Positions 21,592 through 34,085 of a stretch of DNA of 64,000 bases are shown here, one piece after another. This DNA is from Petrosia ficiformis (lineage: Eukaryota > Porifera > Demospongiae > Haplosclerida > Petrosiidae). Where the stretch lies: NCBI GenBank assembly GCA_947044365.1, contig OX345648.1, positions 5,658,117 through 5,722,116 of the forward strand, given 5' to 3'. Position 1 is the first letter of the stretch. Each line of letters opens with the position of its first letter. A model generated the notes under the pieces. The model did not search any database. It was given only the letters and a program-made list of their open reading frames with translations, and was not told where the DNA came from. Both the position numbers and the translations under genes were made by a program.

Positions 21592-24500
21592 ATGATAATG
21601 GGAGAAAAGTTGGAAGAATTAAACAGAGATCTTTCAGAGACTACAGTGAGTCACTTAAAACAAAATTGTTTGTCTTTATCCAGCACATCACTATGAAGTA
21701 TAAAGTTTCTTTATTCTAATTAATGCCCGGCTTAATTCTCATTTCCTATTAGACATACAGTTTTCCAGAAGAATATGTCAGAAAGACTTTAATGGCTCAT
21801 GGCTTCTTTACACGTACTAAAGTGTTGGATGGTAAATTGATACGTATATAATACAGTTACGTATATATACGTACATAAGCTTTGTAGACAGTATATAATT
21901 ATATATATATATATATATAATTATCATAATTATATTATTTAGAACATAAGAAGCAATTGCAAAAAATTGAAGAAAGAAATCTATTGAAAACACAAAAAAG
22001 TTTAGGTATATAATATAGGTATATAATATATGTATATACTCATTCGGATACTAGTTTGGGAATGAGGATTTGATATATTTAATAGATGGGATTACTGATG
22101 ATGATAAAAGAAGAACAACACAACTTGTATATCATTTTAGAGAAGGGAAAGAGGTAACTTCTATTTACAGTATCAAATATGACATCATTCATATTTTCCA
22201 TTAGTTTCATTCATTGAGGGAACCATTGAATTTACAAAAAAGAATATCAAACATTAGAAATCTTCCCCTATGGTATGTAGTGTGTACATACACATGCATA
22301 CATAATACATACTTGCATGTACATACATACATGTACATATATGTACATTTTCCAGGCCTGCCGAAGTCCCCTGTATTGTTCACCATACAAGATTAATCTT
22401 TGATCAACCACCTTCACCTGAACCACTTTACATACAAGGTACGTACATATGTATGTACATGTACATTTGTATATACATGTGTATGTACATGCACATGTAC
22501 ATATGTATGTACATGTACATACATATGTACACCTGTATGTATATGTGCATACATATGTACATAATTATGTACATGTGCATGTATTGTACATGTACATGTA
22601 TTGGTGTATACATCCATTTTGTTTTTTTAGATTTCCCAATAGTTTCACCAAAAATACGTAGTATCAATGGAGAAGGATGTGTAGTATATAATAACTCACC
22701 TGGACCACAAAAATATGTGAGATATGTATACATAATACATGTACATGTATCTATCTGTCTATCTATCCATCTATCTATCTGTCTGTCTGTCTGGCTATCT
22801 GTCTATCTATGTATCTGTCTATCTATCTATCTGTCTGTCTGTCTGGCTATCTGGATATCTGTCCATCTATGTATGTATCTATCTATCTATTTATATGTTT
22901 ATCTTTTAGTTTACACATTCAAGAGCTGGTCCAAGTATTGCAGAAACACAGTCACAACAAAGAAGAAATATTAATGATAATTTAATATTTGAATCACGTT
23001 TTGAATGTGGAAATCTTGCAAAAGCAGTCAGGGTGTCAGTGAAAATTAATTAGCAAATAGAATAATTAATTTATGATACTCACTTGTTTACTAATCTGTC
23101 CATTCATTCAACCATTCATCCATCTTTCCATCCAGTAATTCATCCATTTGTCCACTCACCCATCCATCTATTCATACAGTAATTCATTCCACCACACTAA
23201 ACACATAACTAAAGTTTCTTGATGATATAAGGTCATATGTTTATTCACTAAAATATAATTATATGTATATTAAAAATGTAAACAGAGTTACTTTGATATT
23301 GTATTTTTAAAATGTAAACATATTAATAAAATTATACCTCATCAGTGAGTATAGTAACCATATTAGGAAATATGCCAGTAAAGTATTATGAATATCATTA
23401 TGTAGTTGATTTAGGATTAGGGTAGTGGGTTGGGTTTAGAGTTCAGCAGTATATATAGTACTGTATAATCTCATCCTCTTTAGTGGTCGATGGGACTATG
23501 AATTATACCTACGTCATGATCTATATACACAGAAACATACTCAATGGTTCTATTTCAGTGTGCAGAACATGAGAGCTGGACAGACTTATAGATTCACTAT
23601 AATAAATCTGTACAAAGTATGACTAGATCAATTCTTTTTGTCTCCTAATCATCTCCCTCCTCCTTCTCCTCCTCCTCTTCCTCTTTCTCCTTCGCTTCCT
23701 TCTCCCTCTCCTCCTCCTCTTCCTCTTCCTCTTCCTCTTCCTCTTCCTCTTCCTCTTCCTCCTCTTCCTCCTCTTCCTCCTCCAGCCAAGTAGCTTATAC
23801 AATGAAGGAATGCAGCCATTAATGTACTCAGACAAGAAAGGCAATATGATGGGTGTTGGGTGGAGAAGAGTTGGTTTTAATATTAAATATTTCAAAACAG
23901 ATATCAGGTTAGTCCATATTAATAACTAATTAATAAAGTTATGATGTAATTAATGATATTCATAGCTTGTATTTTTATCTATAGACGTGTGGACACACGA
24001 GCTGAGACTTATTACTATTCATTAACTTGGTCATATACATTTACTTATGATGATGATATCTGTTATTTCGCTCATTGCTATCCATATACATTTAGTGACT
24101 TGCAAGTGAGACATATCATATATAAGCCATTCCCAGAGAATATAAGCCACCCCTGAGGGCATACTGAATATAAGCCACCTCTGAGGGGATACTGAATATA
24201 AGCCACCCCTGAGGGCATACTGAATATAAGTCACCACCTGAGGCCATACTGAATATAAGCCACCCCTGAGGGCATACTGAATATAAGCCACCACCTGAGG
24301 CCATACTGAATATAAGCCACCCCCTGAGGGCATACTGAATGTAAGCCACCCCTGAGGCATACTGAATATAAGCCACCCCCTGAGGGCATATTGAATATAA
24401 GCCGTATCTGAGGGCAAACTAAATATAAGCCACCTTCATCCCTTATCCCATACTGAATATAAGCCACCCCTCCTCTTATAGGAATATCTTCATGTTATAT

Positions 24501-24634
24501 CTAAAGATCCTGTCAAATCATCATTCTGTAAACAACGTACTCTATGTCATACAATAGCTGGTAATCCTGTACCACTTTTAACAATAACATCACCATCTGT
24601 ATCACCTGATGAAGCACAGGTACAAATATACATG

Positions 24635-24679
<45 letters not shown>

Positions 24680-27600
24680 GTACATACATACATACATACA
24701 TACATACATACATACATACATACATGTACATAAATAATGTACATACATACATGTACATACATAATGTACATAAATACATACATGTACATACATACATGTA
24801 CATACATACATACATACATACTTGTACATACATGTACATACAGACATGTACATACATACATACATGTACACACATAATGTACATACATACATGTACATAC
24901 ATAATGTACAGACATACGTACATGTACATACATACATATATACATACATGTACATACATACATACATACATACATACATACATACATACATACATACATA
25001 CATACATACTTGTACATACATGTACATACACACATGTACATACATACATACATACATACATACATACATACATACATACATGTACATACACACATGTACA
25101 TACATACATGTGTACATGTGCAGACAAAACGCTGCGTAGTTGTGAGTGCTCGAGTTCATCCAGGAGAGACAAATGGATCATGGATGATGAAAGGATTATT
25201 GGATTTCCTCATATCTGATTCTTCTGATGCTCAGGTAACTGAAGAGTAAGGTTAACCCCTTTAATTATTATTGTATCATAATCCTGGTAATCCATATGTA
25301 CATACACACATACATAGATACATACATACATACATACATACATACATACATACTTACATGCATACACATACATACACACATACATACATACATAGTACAT
25401 ACATAGTACATACATACATACACGCATACACATACATACATACATGCATACATACATACATACATACATACATGCATACATACACACATACATACATATA
25501 TACATACATACATACATACATACATACATACATACATACATCTCCCTGTACACTTTAGATATTAAGAGATGTTTTTGTCTTCAAGATAATACCAATGCTA
25601 AATCCTGATGGAGTAATAGTGGGTAACTATCGCTGTTCCCTCTCAGGGAGAGATCTTAATCGTAATTATAAAACCAATCTCAGAGAGGCTTACCCTACCA
25701 TTTGGCATACTAAACAGTTAATTAGAAAAATATCTGAAGAGAGAGAAATTGTGTTTTATTGTGATCTGCATGGTCATAGCAGGAAACAAAATGTCTTTAT
25801 ATATGGATGTGATAAAATGTATGAGAATGTATTTTGTTGATCTATATCTATCTTTCATCTATCCACGCATCTATATGTACCAGTATATATCTATCCAATT
25901 CATCCTATCTATTCATCACTCTATCCATCTATCTATTCTATAGTCAGGACCCTTCTGTTAGACTTCGTTCTAGAGTTTTTCCAAAAATGTTATCTTTGAA
26001 TGCTCCAAATAAATTCTCCTACAAAGGATGTAATTTTAAGGTGCAAAAAAATAAGGTTCGTTTGTATGCATGTATGTATGTATGTATGTATGTATGTATG
26101 TATCTATGTATGTATGTACAATGTATGTATGTATGTATGTATGTATGTATGTATGTACTTATATATGTACACATGTATGTATGTATGTATGTATATATGT
26201 ATGTATGTATGTATGTACGTATATATGTATATGTATACACATGTATGTATGTATGTATGTATATATGTATGTATGTATGTACGTATATATGTATATGTAT
26301 ACATATATATATATATATATATATATAGGTTGGTACAGGACGTGTATTCATGTGGAATGAAATAGGTATAATAAACAGTTTTACAATGGAAGCAACATTC
26401 TGTGGTTCAAATCTGGGTAGAGGAAGTGGATATCATTTCTCAACAAAGGAATTTGAAATGATGGGATACCATTTATGTGATACATTACTTGATTACTGTG
26501 ATCCTGATCAAACTAAAGTTGATTATATACTCACACAGTTAACAGAGGAGTATCGACAGGTACTTTTGGACAAACTAGCATCTGTAGGTGTGAGTGTACC
26601 TGTAGGAGTCGATCCCCTCGATATGGAATTCGATTCTGATTTTCTGTCTGACTTGGATTCAAGGTAAGTTAGGAGAGAAAAGTTAAAAATGGGAAATGAG
26701 ATAAGCAAATGAAATGATAATTATTATTTTTTATTATATTATTAGTGATAATGGTAGTGATAGCTCAGAATCAGATGGCGGAGCTCCTGTATATATGGTA
26801 GACAAATCAGGGAAAAAGGTATCATTGTGTGTGTCCATGTGTGTGTGTGTGAGGGATGTTTACAATTTTTGCCACTAAAATCAATTAGTAATTGCAATTG
26901 TAATCACAAGACGTTTCACAAAGTAATTGAGTTGTAATGATTACATTTGCAAATTAACTGGGGAAAAGTAATTAATTGTAATTAATTACAATTACTAATT
27001 ACAATTACAACATCCCTGGTGTGTGTGTGTGTCTGTTTGTGTATGTACATGTACATGTACATGTATAGTATATGTACATGTACATGTATACTTGTATAGT
27101 ATATGTACATGTATATGTATACTATATGTACATGTACATGTATACTTGTATAGTATATGTACATGTATATGTATATGTATACTATATGTACATGTACATG
27201 TATACTTGTATAGTATATGTACATGTATATGTATATGTACATGTACATGTATAGTATATGTACATGTATATGTATACTATATGTACATGTACATGTATAC
27301 TTGTATAGTATATGTACATGTACATGTACATGTATACTTGTATAGTATATGTACATGTATATGTATACTTGTATAGTATAGTATTATATGTATAGTATAT
27401 ATACATGTTATACATGACTGCATGTACATATGTACAGGTACATACATGTATATGTATATGACTTTGTATGTAAAATATTCTATCTCAAATAGAAGAAACG
27501 TAAGCAACTTCCAACACGTAAAGAGAGAAACAGACATAAAGCTCAACTGAAATTATCACATAAACTCAATCAAACAGCAATACACACTGTAAGACTGATT

Positions 27601-29161
27601 CATGTACATCTTATATAAATATATTATAATATATAATTATGATTATATAAAGATATGTATGCAAGTCTCTGTATAATTAATTTCATTGTAGACTAAAACA
27701 GAAATTCTACCTGACAGTGACCCTGTCATTAATGATAATAATAAAAAGGTTCGTCACACCTTATATCATCCATCCATCCTTCCCTCCATACATGCATCTC
27801 TCCCTCCATTCATCCATACATCCTCCCTCCATCCCTCTCTCCATCCCACCCTCCCTCCTCATTCTTTCCCTCCATATTCTTCTCACAGATGGTTTCAAAT
27901 GGAACCAGATCCACTGATCAGTTACTCACAGCTGGTGGATCAATGAATGGAGGAATACCTAAATATGTACAAGAAAGAATTGATGAGAGACAAAGAAAGG
28001 TATTTAATATTATAAACTCATTCTTTATCTCACGTTATGTCATCATTTGATAGGATTCCATTCATTCATTTAATAGACCACCAGATGATGAGGTATATAT
28101 GTATAGTAGTATAACCTGTCTCCTCTTTCTCCATCTTCCTCTATCCACCTCCTCTCCTCTTTCTCCATCTTCCTCTATCCACCTCCTCTCCTCTTTCTTC
28201 ATATTTCTCTATCCACCTCCTCTCCTCTTTCTCCATATTTCTCTATCCACCTCCTCTCCTCTTTCTCCATCTTCCTCTATCCACCTCCTCTCCTCTTTCT
28301 TTATCTTCCTCTATCCACCTCCTCTCCTCTTTCTCCATATTTCTCTATCCACCTCCTCTCCTCTTTCTTCATATTCCTCTATCCACCTCCTCTCCTCTTT
28401 CTTCATATTCCTCTATCCACCTCCTCTCCTCTTTCTCCATCTTCCTCTATCCACCTCCTCTCTATTTTCCTTTGTATCAGTCAGAATATGTTGAAATAGT
28501 AACAGCAGACTACTTGAGGAATGGTCTCCCTCAAAATAATGCTTTAGAAGCTAACAAAGGTCATACATACACATTCATGTTCATCATGTCTTCAGAAAAT
28601 GTTCATAACTTTAGTTTGGAATGATCAACAATCTTTTTACCTGTATTATTTTCATATACTTGTCCTTCCTCATTCATTTTTATGTATGTAAATTTAAATC
28701 CACTGCTTCATTAGTTACAGTATAATCATGTATTAACCATATGACATTAAACTATACACTATATTACATATAAAGTCATCACATCATAATTTTGAGTCCA
28801 TCGTGAATGTGAACAGACTTTAATATAATATATTATATATTTCACACACACATATAATATAGAACTCATAGCATCTACTGCTTCTCTTCTTTCACGACCC
28901 AAAGATTGTCCAATGGCTATATCATCCATGATACTTCAACAACCTTCCCAAACTAGGGTTACCTCAAAACATCACCTTCCACAATTACCCACATCGACTA
29001 GCACTGTTATGAGTCATGTGATTGGGCCCTCTTCTGTTGATAATGGTGTCTTTACAAGTAACTATGTAGCGAATCACTTACATGAAACATCTGATGACAC
29101 AGGTATGGACAAACTGACAGATAGATAAATAGATACATATATACATACATACATACATACA

Positions 29162-29227
<66 letters not shown>

Positions 29228-31965
29228 CATACATACATACATACATACATAGTACATACATACACACATACATACATACATACATACGTACATACATACA
29301 TACATACATACATACATGCACGCATAAATACATACATACATAGATAGATGGATAGATATATTCATTTTTACTCATCTAGCTCCTCATCATTTAATCAGAG
29401 GTTCTTCAAGCAACACTCGTAATTTAATGAGTCTATCAAAACTGTTCCGTCAACTAAAACCTCAAATTTTAAATTCAGTCAGTCGTCCTCAAAGAGGGAG
29501 TTCACCCACAGATAGACAGGGACACAGAATAAATAGTTCATCCCATTTATATCAAACTCATTCACAGACTCAACCTAAATTAGAATATGTAGGATTTAAT
29601 GGTAACCAAATCTCACAGAGAGAGTATCCACATCCATTAACACCTGTTACATCTCCACATCAACGACTTAAATCAACTAAACCTGATTCATCAATTCTTA
29701 TTGAGAAAAGATATACAGTATCCTCGGAGATTGTATCTGAACAATTGGATAAAGCTTGTAGCTCACCTAAATTACCTGTTCCTAAAACCCGTTTGACTAA
29801 TTTTGACCATAAAGTTGTTGATGAGATTCGAACCTCATATAATAATATTATTGATAATACATCGAGTAAGCGGAGTTTCAGCGAAAATGAGAGGGGTACT
29901 CCCTCACAAGAACTTGAGTTATCAAGAACCAATGGAGACCCATCTTACCTAAAATTGGTACAACCACCAACTACCTCGTTAGAATTACCTATCAAAGATG
30001 ATAAAGTTGTTATCTCAAAGCAAGATAATGTACAACTTGTGAGTAGTTACATATTACTATAAATAGTACTATATTTAGAAAAGATATAAATAGTACCTAT
30101 ATTAGTGTACTATATTGAGGAGATATTGATTCTATAAATAACACATAGTTGTTACTATATTTAGATCTAGTTAAGATATTGATTCTATAAATAGTGCATA
30201 GCTGTTACTATATTTAGATCTGGTTAAGATATTGATTCTATAAATAGTACATAGCTGTTACTATATTTAGAACTAGTTAAAATATTGATGCTATAAATAG
30301 TACACATGTTACTATAAATAAACATTGCTGTTACTATATTTAGAACTAGTTAAATATTGATTCTATAAATAGTACACAGCTGTTACTATAAATAAACATT
30401 GCTGTTACTATATTTAGAACTAGTTAAAATGTTGATTCTATAAATAGTACATAGCTGTTACTATATTTAGAACTAGTTAAATATTGATTCTATAAATAGT
30501 ACACAGCTGTTACTATAAATAAACATTGCTGTTACTATATTTAGAACTAGTTAAAATATTGATGCTATAAATAGTACACAGATGTTACTATAAATAAACA
30601 TTGCTGTTATTATTTTTAGAACTAGTAAAATATTGATGCTATAAATAGTACACAGATGTTACTTTAAATAAACATTGCTGTTACTATATTTAGAACTAGT
30701 TAAAATATTGATTCTATAAATAGTACATAGCTGTTACTATATTTAGAACTAGTTAAATATTGATTCTATAAATAGTACACAGCTGTTACTATAAATAAAC
30801 ATTGCTGTTACTATATTTAGAACTAGTTAAAATATTGATGCTATAAATAGTACACAGATGTTACTATAAGTAAACATTGCTGTTACTATATTTAGAACTA
30901 GTTAAAATATTTATGCTATAAATAATGCATAGCTGTTACTATATTTAGAACTAGATGCTATAAATAGTACACAGATGTTACTATAATTAGTTAGCATTCA
31001 TGTTTCTTCTTAGCAATCGACAGTTCCGAAGTCATTATCTACTCCTGAGTACACCAAACAGAAGAGAGAAAGAGAAGAAGGAGGAGGAAGAAGAGTCCTG
31101 GCTGGAAGAGGAGGAACAAATGTTGAAGTACATAAACAAGAAGTAGCTAATACTGTGGAATCATTACAACATATGAGAAGATTATTTAAAGTATGTCTGT
31201 CAAATTGTCTATCTATCCATCAGTTGTCTATCTATCTATCAGTTTGTCTATCTATCTATCAGTTTGACTATCTATCTATCAGTTTGTCTATCTATCCATT
31301 AGTTTGTTTATCTATCTATCTCTCTATCTATTTCCTTGTACATCTATCTGTTCGTCTATTTATTTTCCATTAATCTTTATGCATAGGGAACGGATGATAT
31401 TCCAGCTGATACTAACAAAGTATCCAAACGTCCACATACTAGTTTAAGTTTCCCACCTGTGACCAGTAGATCACATGATCTTACAAACTCTGTAAAAAGA
31501 AATGTTTTCACATCTGAGGGAGAAAGGAAGAGAATGAAAGGAACTACTAAGAATGATAATATTCCACAATGGAAAATATACTCCAATAAACCAAAAAATA
31601 GTGTTACACAAAGATCCTTCACTGAAAAAAGTACATCTATATAGTATTTATACATCTATTTTATATACATCCATTCATCCATCCACTCATCCATCCATCC
31701 ATCCATCCATTTATCCATCCGTCTATCCATCCATCTAACTACTCACTTACTCATCCATCCATTCATTTGTTCATTCATTCATCCACACATCCATCCATTC
31801 ATTTGTCCATCCATCCATCAATTCATTCATCTTCTATTATCAGGTCCTGCTACAGTATCCCTAATGTTACCAGGAAGGGTACATCCACCAAATCCTCCAT
31901 CACGTACTAAACCCCTACATACAAGATATTATTCAAACTATCACAAACGAGTATTTAAAAATTAA
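21592..31965 (+). CDS. Cytosolic carboxypeptidase, AGBL2/3-like (tubulin deglutamylase family)
   Basis: M14 metallocarboxypeptidase of the CCP/AGBL group, which in animals trims glutamate chains from tubulin, largely in cilia. About 27 exons, roughly 1,300 residues. The N-terminal domain includes [12 protein letters not shown] (about 22970-23030), [17 protein letters not shown] (about 23550) and [15 protein letters not shown] (about 24060-24105). The catalytic exons carry the zinc ligands ARVHPGET (about 25145-25170, His and Glu) and CDLHGH (third His, about 25760), the substrate-binding GRDLNRNY (about 25650) and catalytic Glu in FTMEATFCG (about 26380-26406). The CP domain ends near [11 protein letters not shown], matching AGBL2/3. 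A long Ser/Thr/Lys-rich, apparently disordered tail follows, ending with an exon at 31844-31965. Phases were checked for exons 1-5, several catalytic-domain joints and the last joint. AGBL2 versus AGBL3 is unresolved. Introns hold many satellites and a hAT MITE. Confidence 0.92.
22745..22906. repeat. (ATCT)/(GTCT)n microsatellite in AGBL intron
   Basis: Two near-identical ~70-base halves of ATCT/GTCT/GGCT tetranucleotides, upstream of the exon that starts near 22916. Confidence 0.9.
23638..23785. repeat. CT-rich polypyrimidine tract, (CCTCTT)n, in AGBL intron
   Basis: Almost pure C/T on the plus strand, built from CCTCTT hexamers. The Arg/Lys-rich minus-strand frame over it is spurious. It directly precedes the exon beginning SSLYNEGMQ. 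Confidence 0.9.
24122..24478. repeat. ~28-base minisatellite, ATATAAGCCACCCC family, in AGBL intron
   Basis: About twelve imperfect copies of a unit of type CTGAATATAAGCCACCCCTG-AGGGCATA. The ATAAGCCACCCC core recurs in an independent minisatellite at 39458-39595 in PRMT1, linking two unlinked introns. Confidence 0.9.
24620..25125. repeat. (ACAT)/(ATGTAC)n microsatellite in AGBL intron
   Basis: About 500 bases of ACAT tetranucleotides with interspersed ATGTACAT palindromes, between exons for the N-terminal domain and the zinc-binding HPGET exon. It gives long false frames on both strands. Confidence 0.95.
25300..25543. repeat. (ACAT)n microsatellite in AGBL intron
   Basis: ACAT array between the HPGET exon and the GRDLNRNY exon. 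Confidence 0.93.
26063..26326. repeat. (ATGT)n/(AT)n microsatellite in AGBL intron
   Basis: ATGT array with two copies of a roughly 65-base block containing ACGTATATATGTATATGTAT, ending in an AT run just before the exon starting VGTGRVFMW. Confidence 0.93.
26852..27017. mobile_element. hAT-like MITE in AGBL intron
   Basis: Terminal inverted repeats AGGGATGTTTACAATT and AATTACAACATCCCT. The interior is a series of AATTAGTAATTGTAATT palindromes. Flanks on both sides read GTGTGTGT, compatible with an 8-base duplication, though they lie in a GT microsatellite and so are weak evidence. Confidence 0.65.
27030..27470. repeat. ATGTACATGTAT/ACTTGTATAGT minisatellite in AGBL intron
   Basis: Tandem blocks of about 60 bases composed of ATGTACATGTACATGTATAC followed by TTGTATAGTAT. 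Dense in self-complementary ATGTACAT. Confidence 0.92.
28118..28468. repeat. ~34-base pyrimidine-rich minisatellite in AGBL intron
   Basis: About ten copies of CTCTATCCACCTCCTCTCCT followed by CTTTCTCCATCTTC, with small variants. Nearly pure pyrimidine on the plus strand. The [13 protein letters not shown] frame is repeat translation. Confidence 0.93.
29128..29352. repeat. (ACAT)n microsatellite in AGBL intron
   Basis: ACAT array immediately after the exon ending HLHETSDDT and before the exon starting APHHLIRG. Confidence 0.93.
30050..31000. repeat. CTATAAATAG minisatellite (~57-60 base units) in AGBL intron
   Basis: Around fifteen imperfect units of type CTATAAATAGTACATAGCTG followed by TTACTATATTTAGAACTAGT and TAAAATATTGATT. 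Each unit carries one or more CTA(A/T)4TAG cores. It occupies nearly the whole intron before the exon [11 protein letters not shown]. Confidence 0.93.
31198..31365. repeat. (ATCT)n microsatellite in AGBL intron
   Basis: Units of about 36 bases of ATCTATCTATCAGTTTGTCT, between the exons ending LQHMRRLFK and beginning GTDDIPAD. A second, CATC-type tract fills 31668-31830 ahead of the terminal exon. Confidence 0.88.
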
Positions 31966-32244
31966 TTTATTTATTTTTAATCAATCAGAAATCGGAAAAA
32001 TAAACAACTTATATCAAATATCATAATAATTATATACTAGTACTATAACATCTCATCTATTCATTCATCTATCTATCTATCCCTTTATCTATCTATCCTT
32101 CTATCTACCCATCTATCTATCTATCTATCTATCTACCCATCTATTTATATATCTATCTATCTATCTATCCATCTATTTATTCTTCAATAATTCCAACAAG
32201 AAACTAATTATGCAAAAATTATAGTATTAATAAATTAATAATAA
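31966..32244. other. convergent intergenic region AGBL / CIMAP3
   Basis: 280 bases between two facing stop codons. Mostly an ATCT/ATTT microsatellite (32055-32180). No gene. Confidence 0.6.
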
Positions 32245-32462
32245 TTAGTCTGTATAATATAGTCTGAAGTAAGCCTCTTTATGTTTCAATCTCTTTGTCT
32301 CTTTCTCTTCTCTCAACTGAAGAAATATCGTTAAAATAACTATCTATTACATTATAATTATACTCACTATTATTTTGGGTGGAAATCCTAAAAACTCGTG
32401 TTTATGTATACTACTACAGTCACGTACTTTGTGATAACCTCTGATATCTCTGAGATAGATAA

Positions 32463-32498
<36 letters not shown>

Positions 32499-33303
32499 TT
32501 AGATGGATGACAGATGGACAAATGGATGGATGATGGATTGGTGGATAGATAGATGAATAGATACACTGATGTAGGTACATTAATGGATATATGGATCTGG
32601 ATGGATGGATATATTGATGGATGGATGAATAGATGATAAATGTCTAACTTGTCTCTCATTGGATTCTTGGCATTTTTAATTGTATTAAAACATTTCGGAC
32701 AAAGAATATCATCAGAATAAATACCTTCATAATAATCACCGACTGGTGAACTATGACACCCTACACACTGAATACAATACAGTACTATTATTATAATGAT
32801 GTGTTATTAGTGGAGAAAGAACATGAAAATGATTGGGAGGGCCAAAGTACTTCGTGGCTGTCAGGCCACAGCGAGGGAGAGGGCGGGGATGTGACTCCAC
32901 CCCCTCCCCATTGGGTCCCTGGCTCCCTGTTTCTACTCGTATGGTTATATTAAACAAGTTACTATAAATAGAAATCATTTGGTACTAAATATAAGAGATC
33001 ATGATTCATGTATACCTGTTCTGGAATTCCCTTAGTACACTTTATTTTCACTGTTTCTTTGAGTGTCTTTCTTCCACCAAAAGATTCATGAAAGTCAATT
33101 GTACGATTTGTTGCAATATTGTGATCATAATGACCTGACCTAAATATACATCAATGAGCTATAGACATATGTATGTACATACATGCATACATACATTCAT
33201 ATATACATACATACATACATATGTACATACATACATTTATACATACATACATGCATACACACATACATACATACATACATACGTAAATACATACATGCAT
33301 ACA

Positions 33304-33337
<34 letters not shown>

Positions 33338-33727
33338 CATAAATACATACATACATACATACATACATAAATATAATACATACCCAGGAGCTAGAGTGTG
33401 GTAGTGAGAAGCTGGGAAACGTGAACAGACTGCACCAAACGGTCTCTGGTCTTGATAAAAATGTTTCATTGATATTTTTTGATAATGAGGAGGTCCAGGT
33501 GTTTTAAATTTCTGGGAAAACAATAATCTTTAAATTTGTCTATATAATTATTATAATATTCATTTCTTACTGGATCTGGAAGTGATCTTGAGCCAGTTCT
33601 ACAACCAAAATACCACCCTGCTCTGCTTTTGGGTCGCACATCCAATGGTTGTAAGAAAAGTTTAATCTGAAAGGTATATAGATAAGAAATGTACTATAAT
33701 TATGTAAATTACATAGACGTATGTATG

Positions 33728-33758
<31 letters not shown>

Positions 33759-34085
33759 ATATGTATGTATGTATGTATGTATACATGATGTTGTGCATTT
33801 TGTGATCAGGGTAAAATAGCTTACAGGATGTGGTTGGTGCAATCCAGGTCCTCGATGGGGTTCTCCTCTGAGTCCCTGCTCAATACCAAGTCGTGTAGGT
33901 GCAGTATGAATGGGGAACATACGTCTAGGTATATTACTACCAAATGCAATAGGTGGATCATTTGCTGCAGAAAAAAATAGAAAAAATAATTTCTAGTTTT
34001 TTCAATGCTGCATCAATGAAAGGATTCGATACTTACATTTTCTGTCTGATAAAAGTGACGTTTCACCAGCTAGTAAACCTTCCAT
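32245..34085 (-). CDS. Pitchfork/CIMAP3-like ciliary protein
   Basis: Eight exons with consistent phases. Exon 1 (about 34038-34085) begins MEGLLAGETS. Exon 2 (about 33827-33965) has GEPHRGPGLH. Exon 3 (about 33572-33668) has GWYFGCRTGSRSLPD. Exon 4 (about 33385-33512) has PPHYQKIS and PFGAVCSRFP. Exon 5 is about 33017-33138 (GHYDHN). Exon 6 (about 32652-32770) has CVGCHSS and ILCPKCF. Then about 32372-32453 and 32245-32323, ending KHKEAYFRLYYTD. The order GSPHRGPG-like motif, GARTAVR-like motif, HY-K, PF-V-RF, and a C-terminal AYLSLYY-like end match vertebrate pitchfork (PIFO/CIMAP3), a SHIPPO-related protein at the ciliary base and axoneme. The Cys-x2-Cys pairs in exon 6 could bind zinc and are not a feature I know from vertebrate pitchfork. 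The identification rests on recalled motif order, so it is good but not certain. Confidence 0.75.
32457..32635. repeat. (GATA)/(GGAT)n microsatellite in CIMAP3 intron
   Basis: GATA then GGAT tetranucleotides between exons 6 and 7, lying directly at the acceptor side of exon 7. Confidence 0.88.
33160..33380. repeat. (ACAT)n microsatellite in CIMAP3 intron
   Basis: ACAT array between exons 5 and 4; a shorter ATGT array is at 33718-33785 between exons 3 and 2. Confidence 0.92.

Noticed and set aside
24130..24470. Array considered as a CRISPR-like direct-repeat structure
   Set aside because: Units are contiguous with no unique spacers and lie in a eukaryotic intron; it is an ordinary minisatellite.
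24513..25250. Several 150-220 codon frames (MYVCMYVC / YIHTYIHT) on both strands
   Set aside because: ACAT microsatellite. Only the segments flanking it (DEAQ and the HPGET exon) are real AGBL coding sequence.
32812..32950. GC-rich block with GTGGCTGTCAGGCCAC hairpin considered as an exon or structured RNA
   Set aside because: It lies in a CIMAP3 intron, is not needed for the frame, and looks like part of a dispersed GC-rich repeat; evidence too thin to annotate separately.
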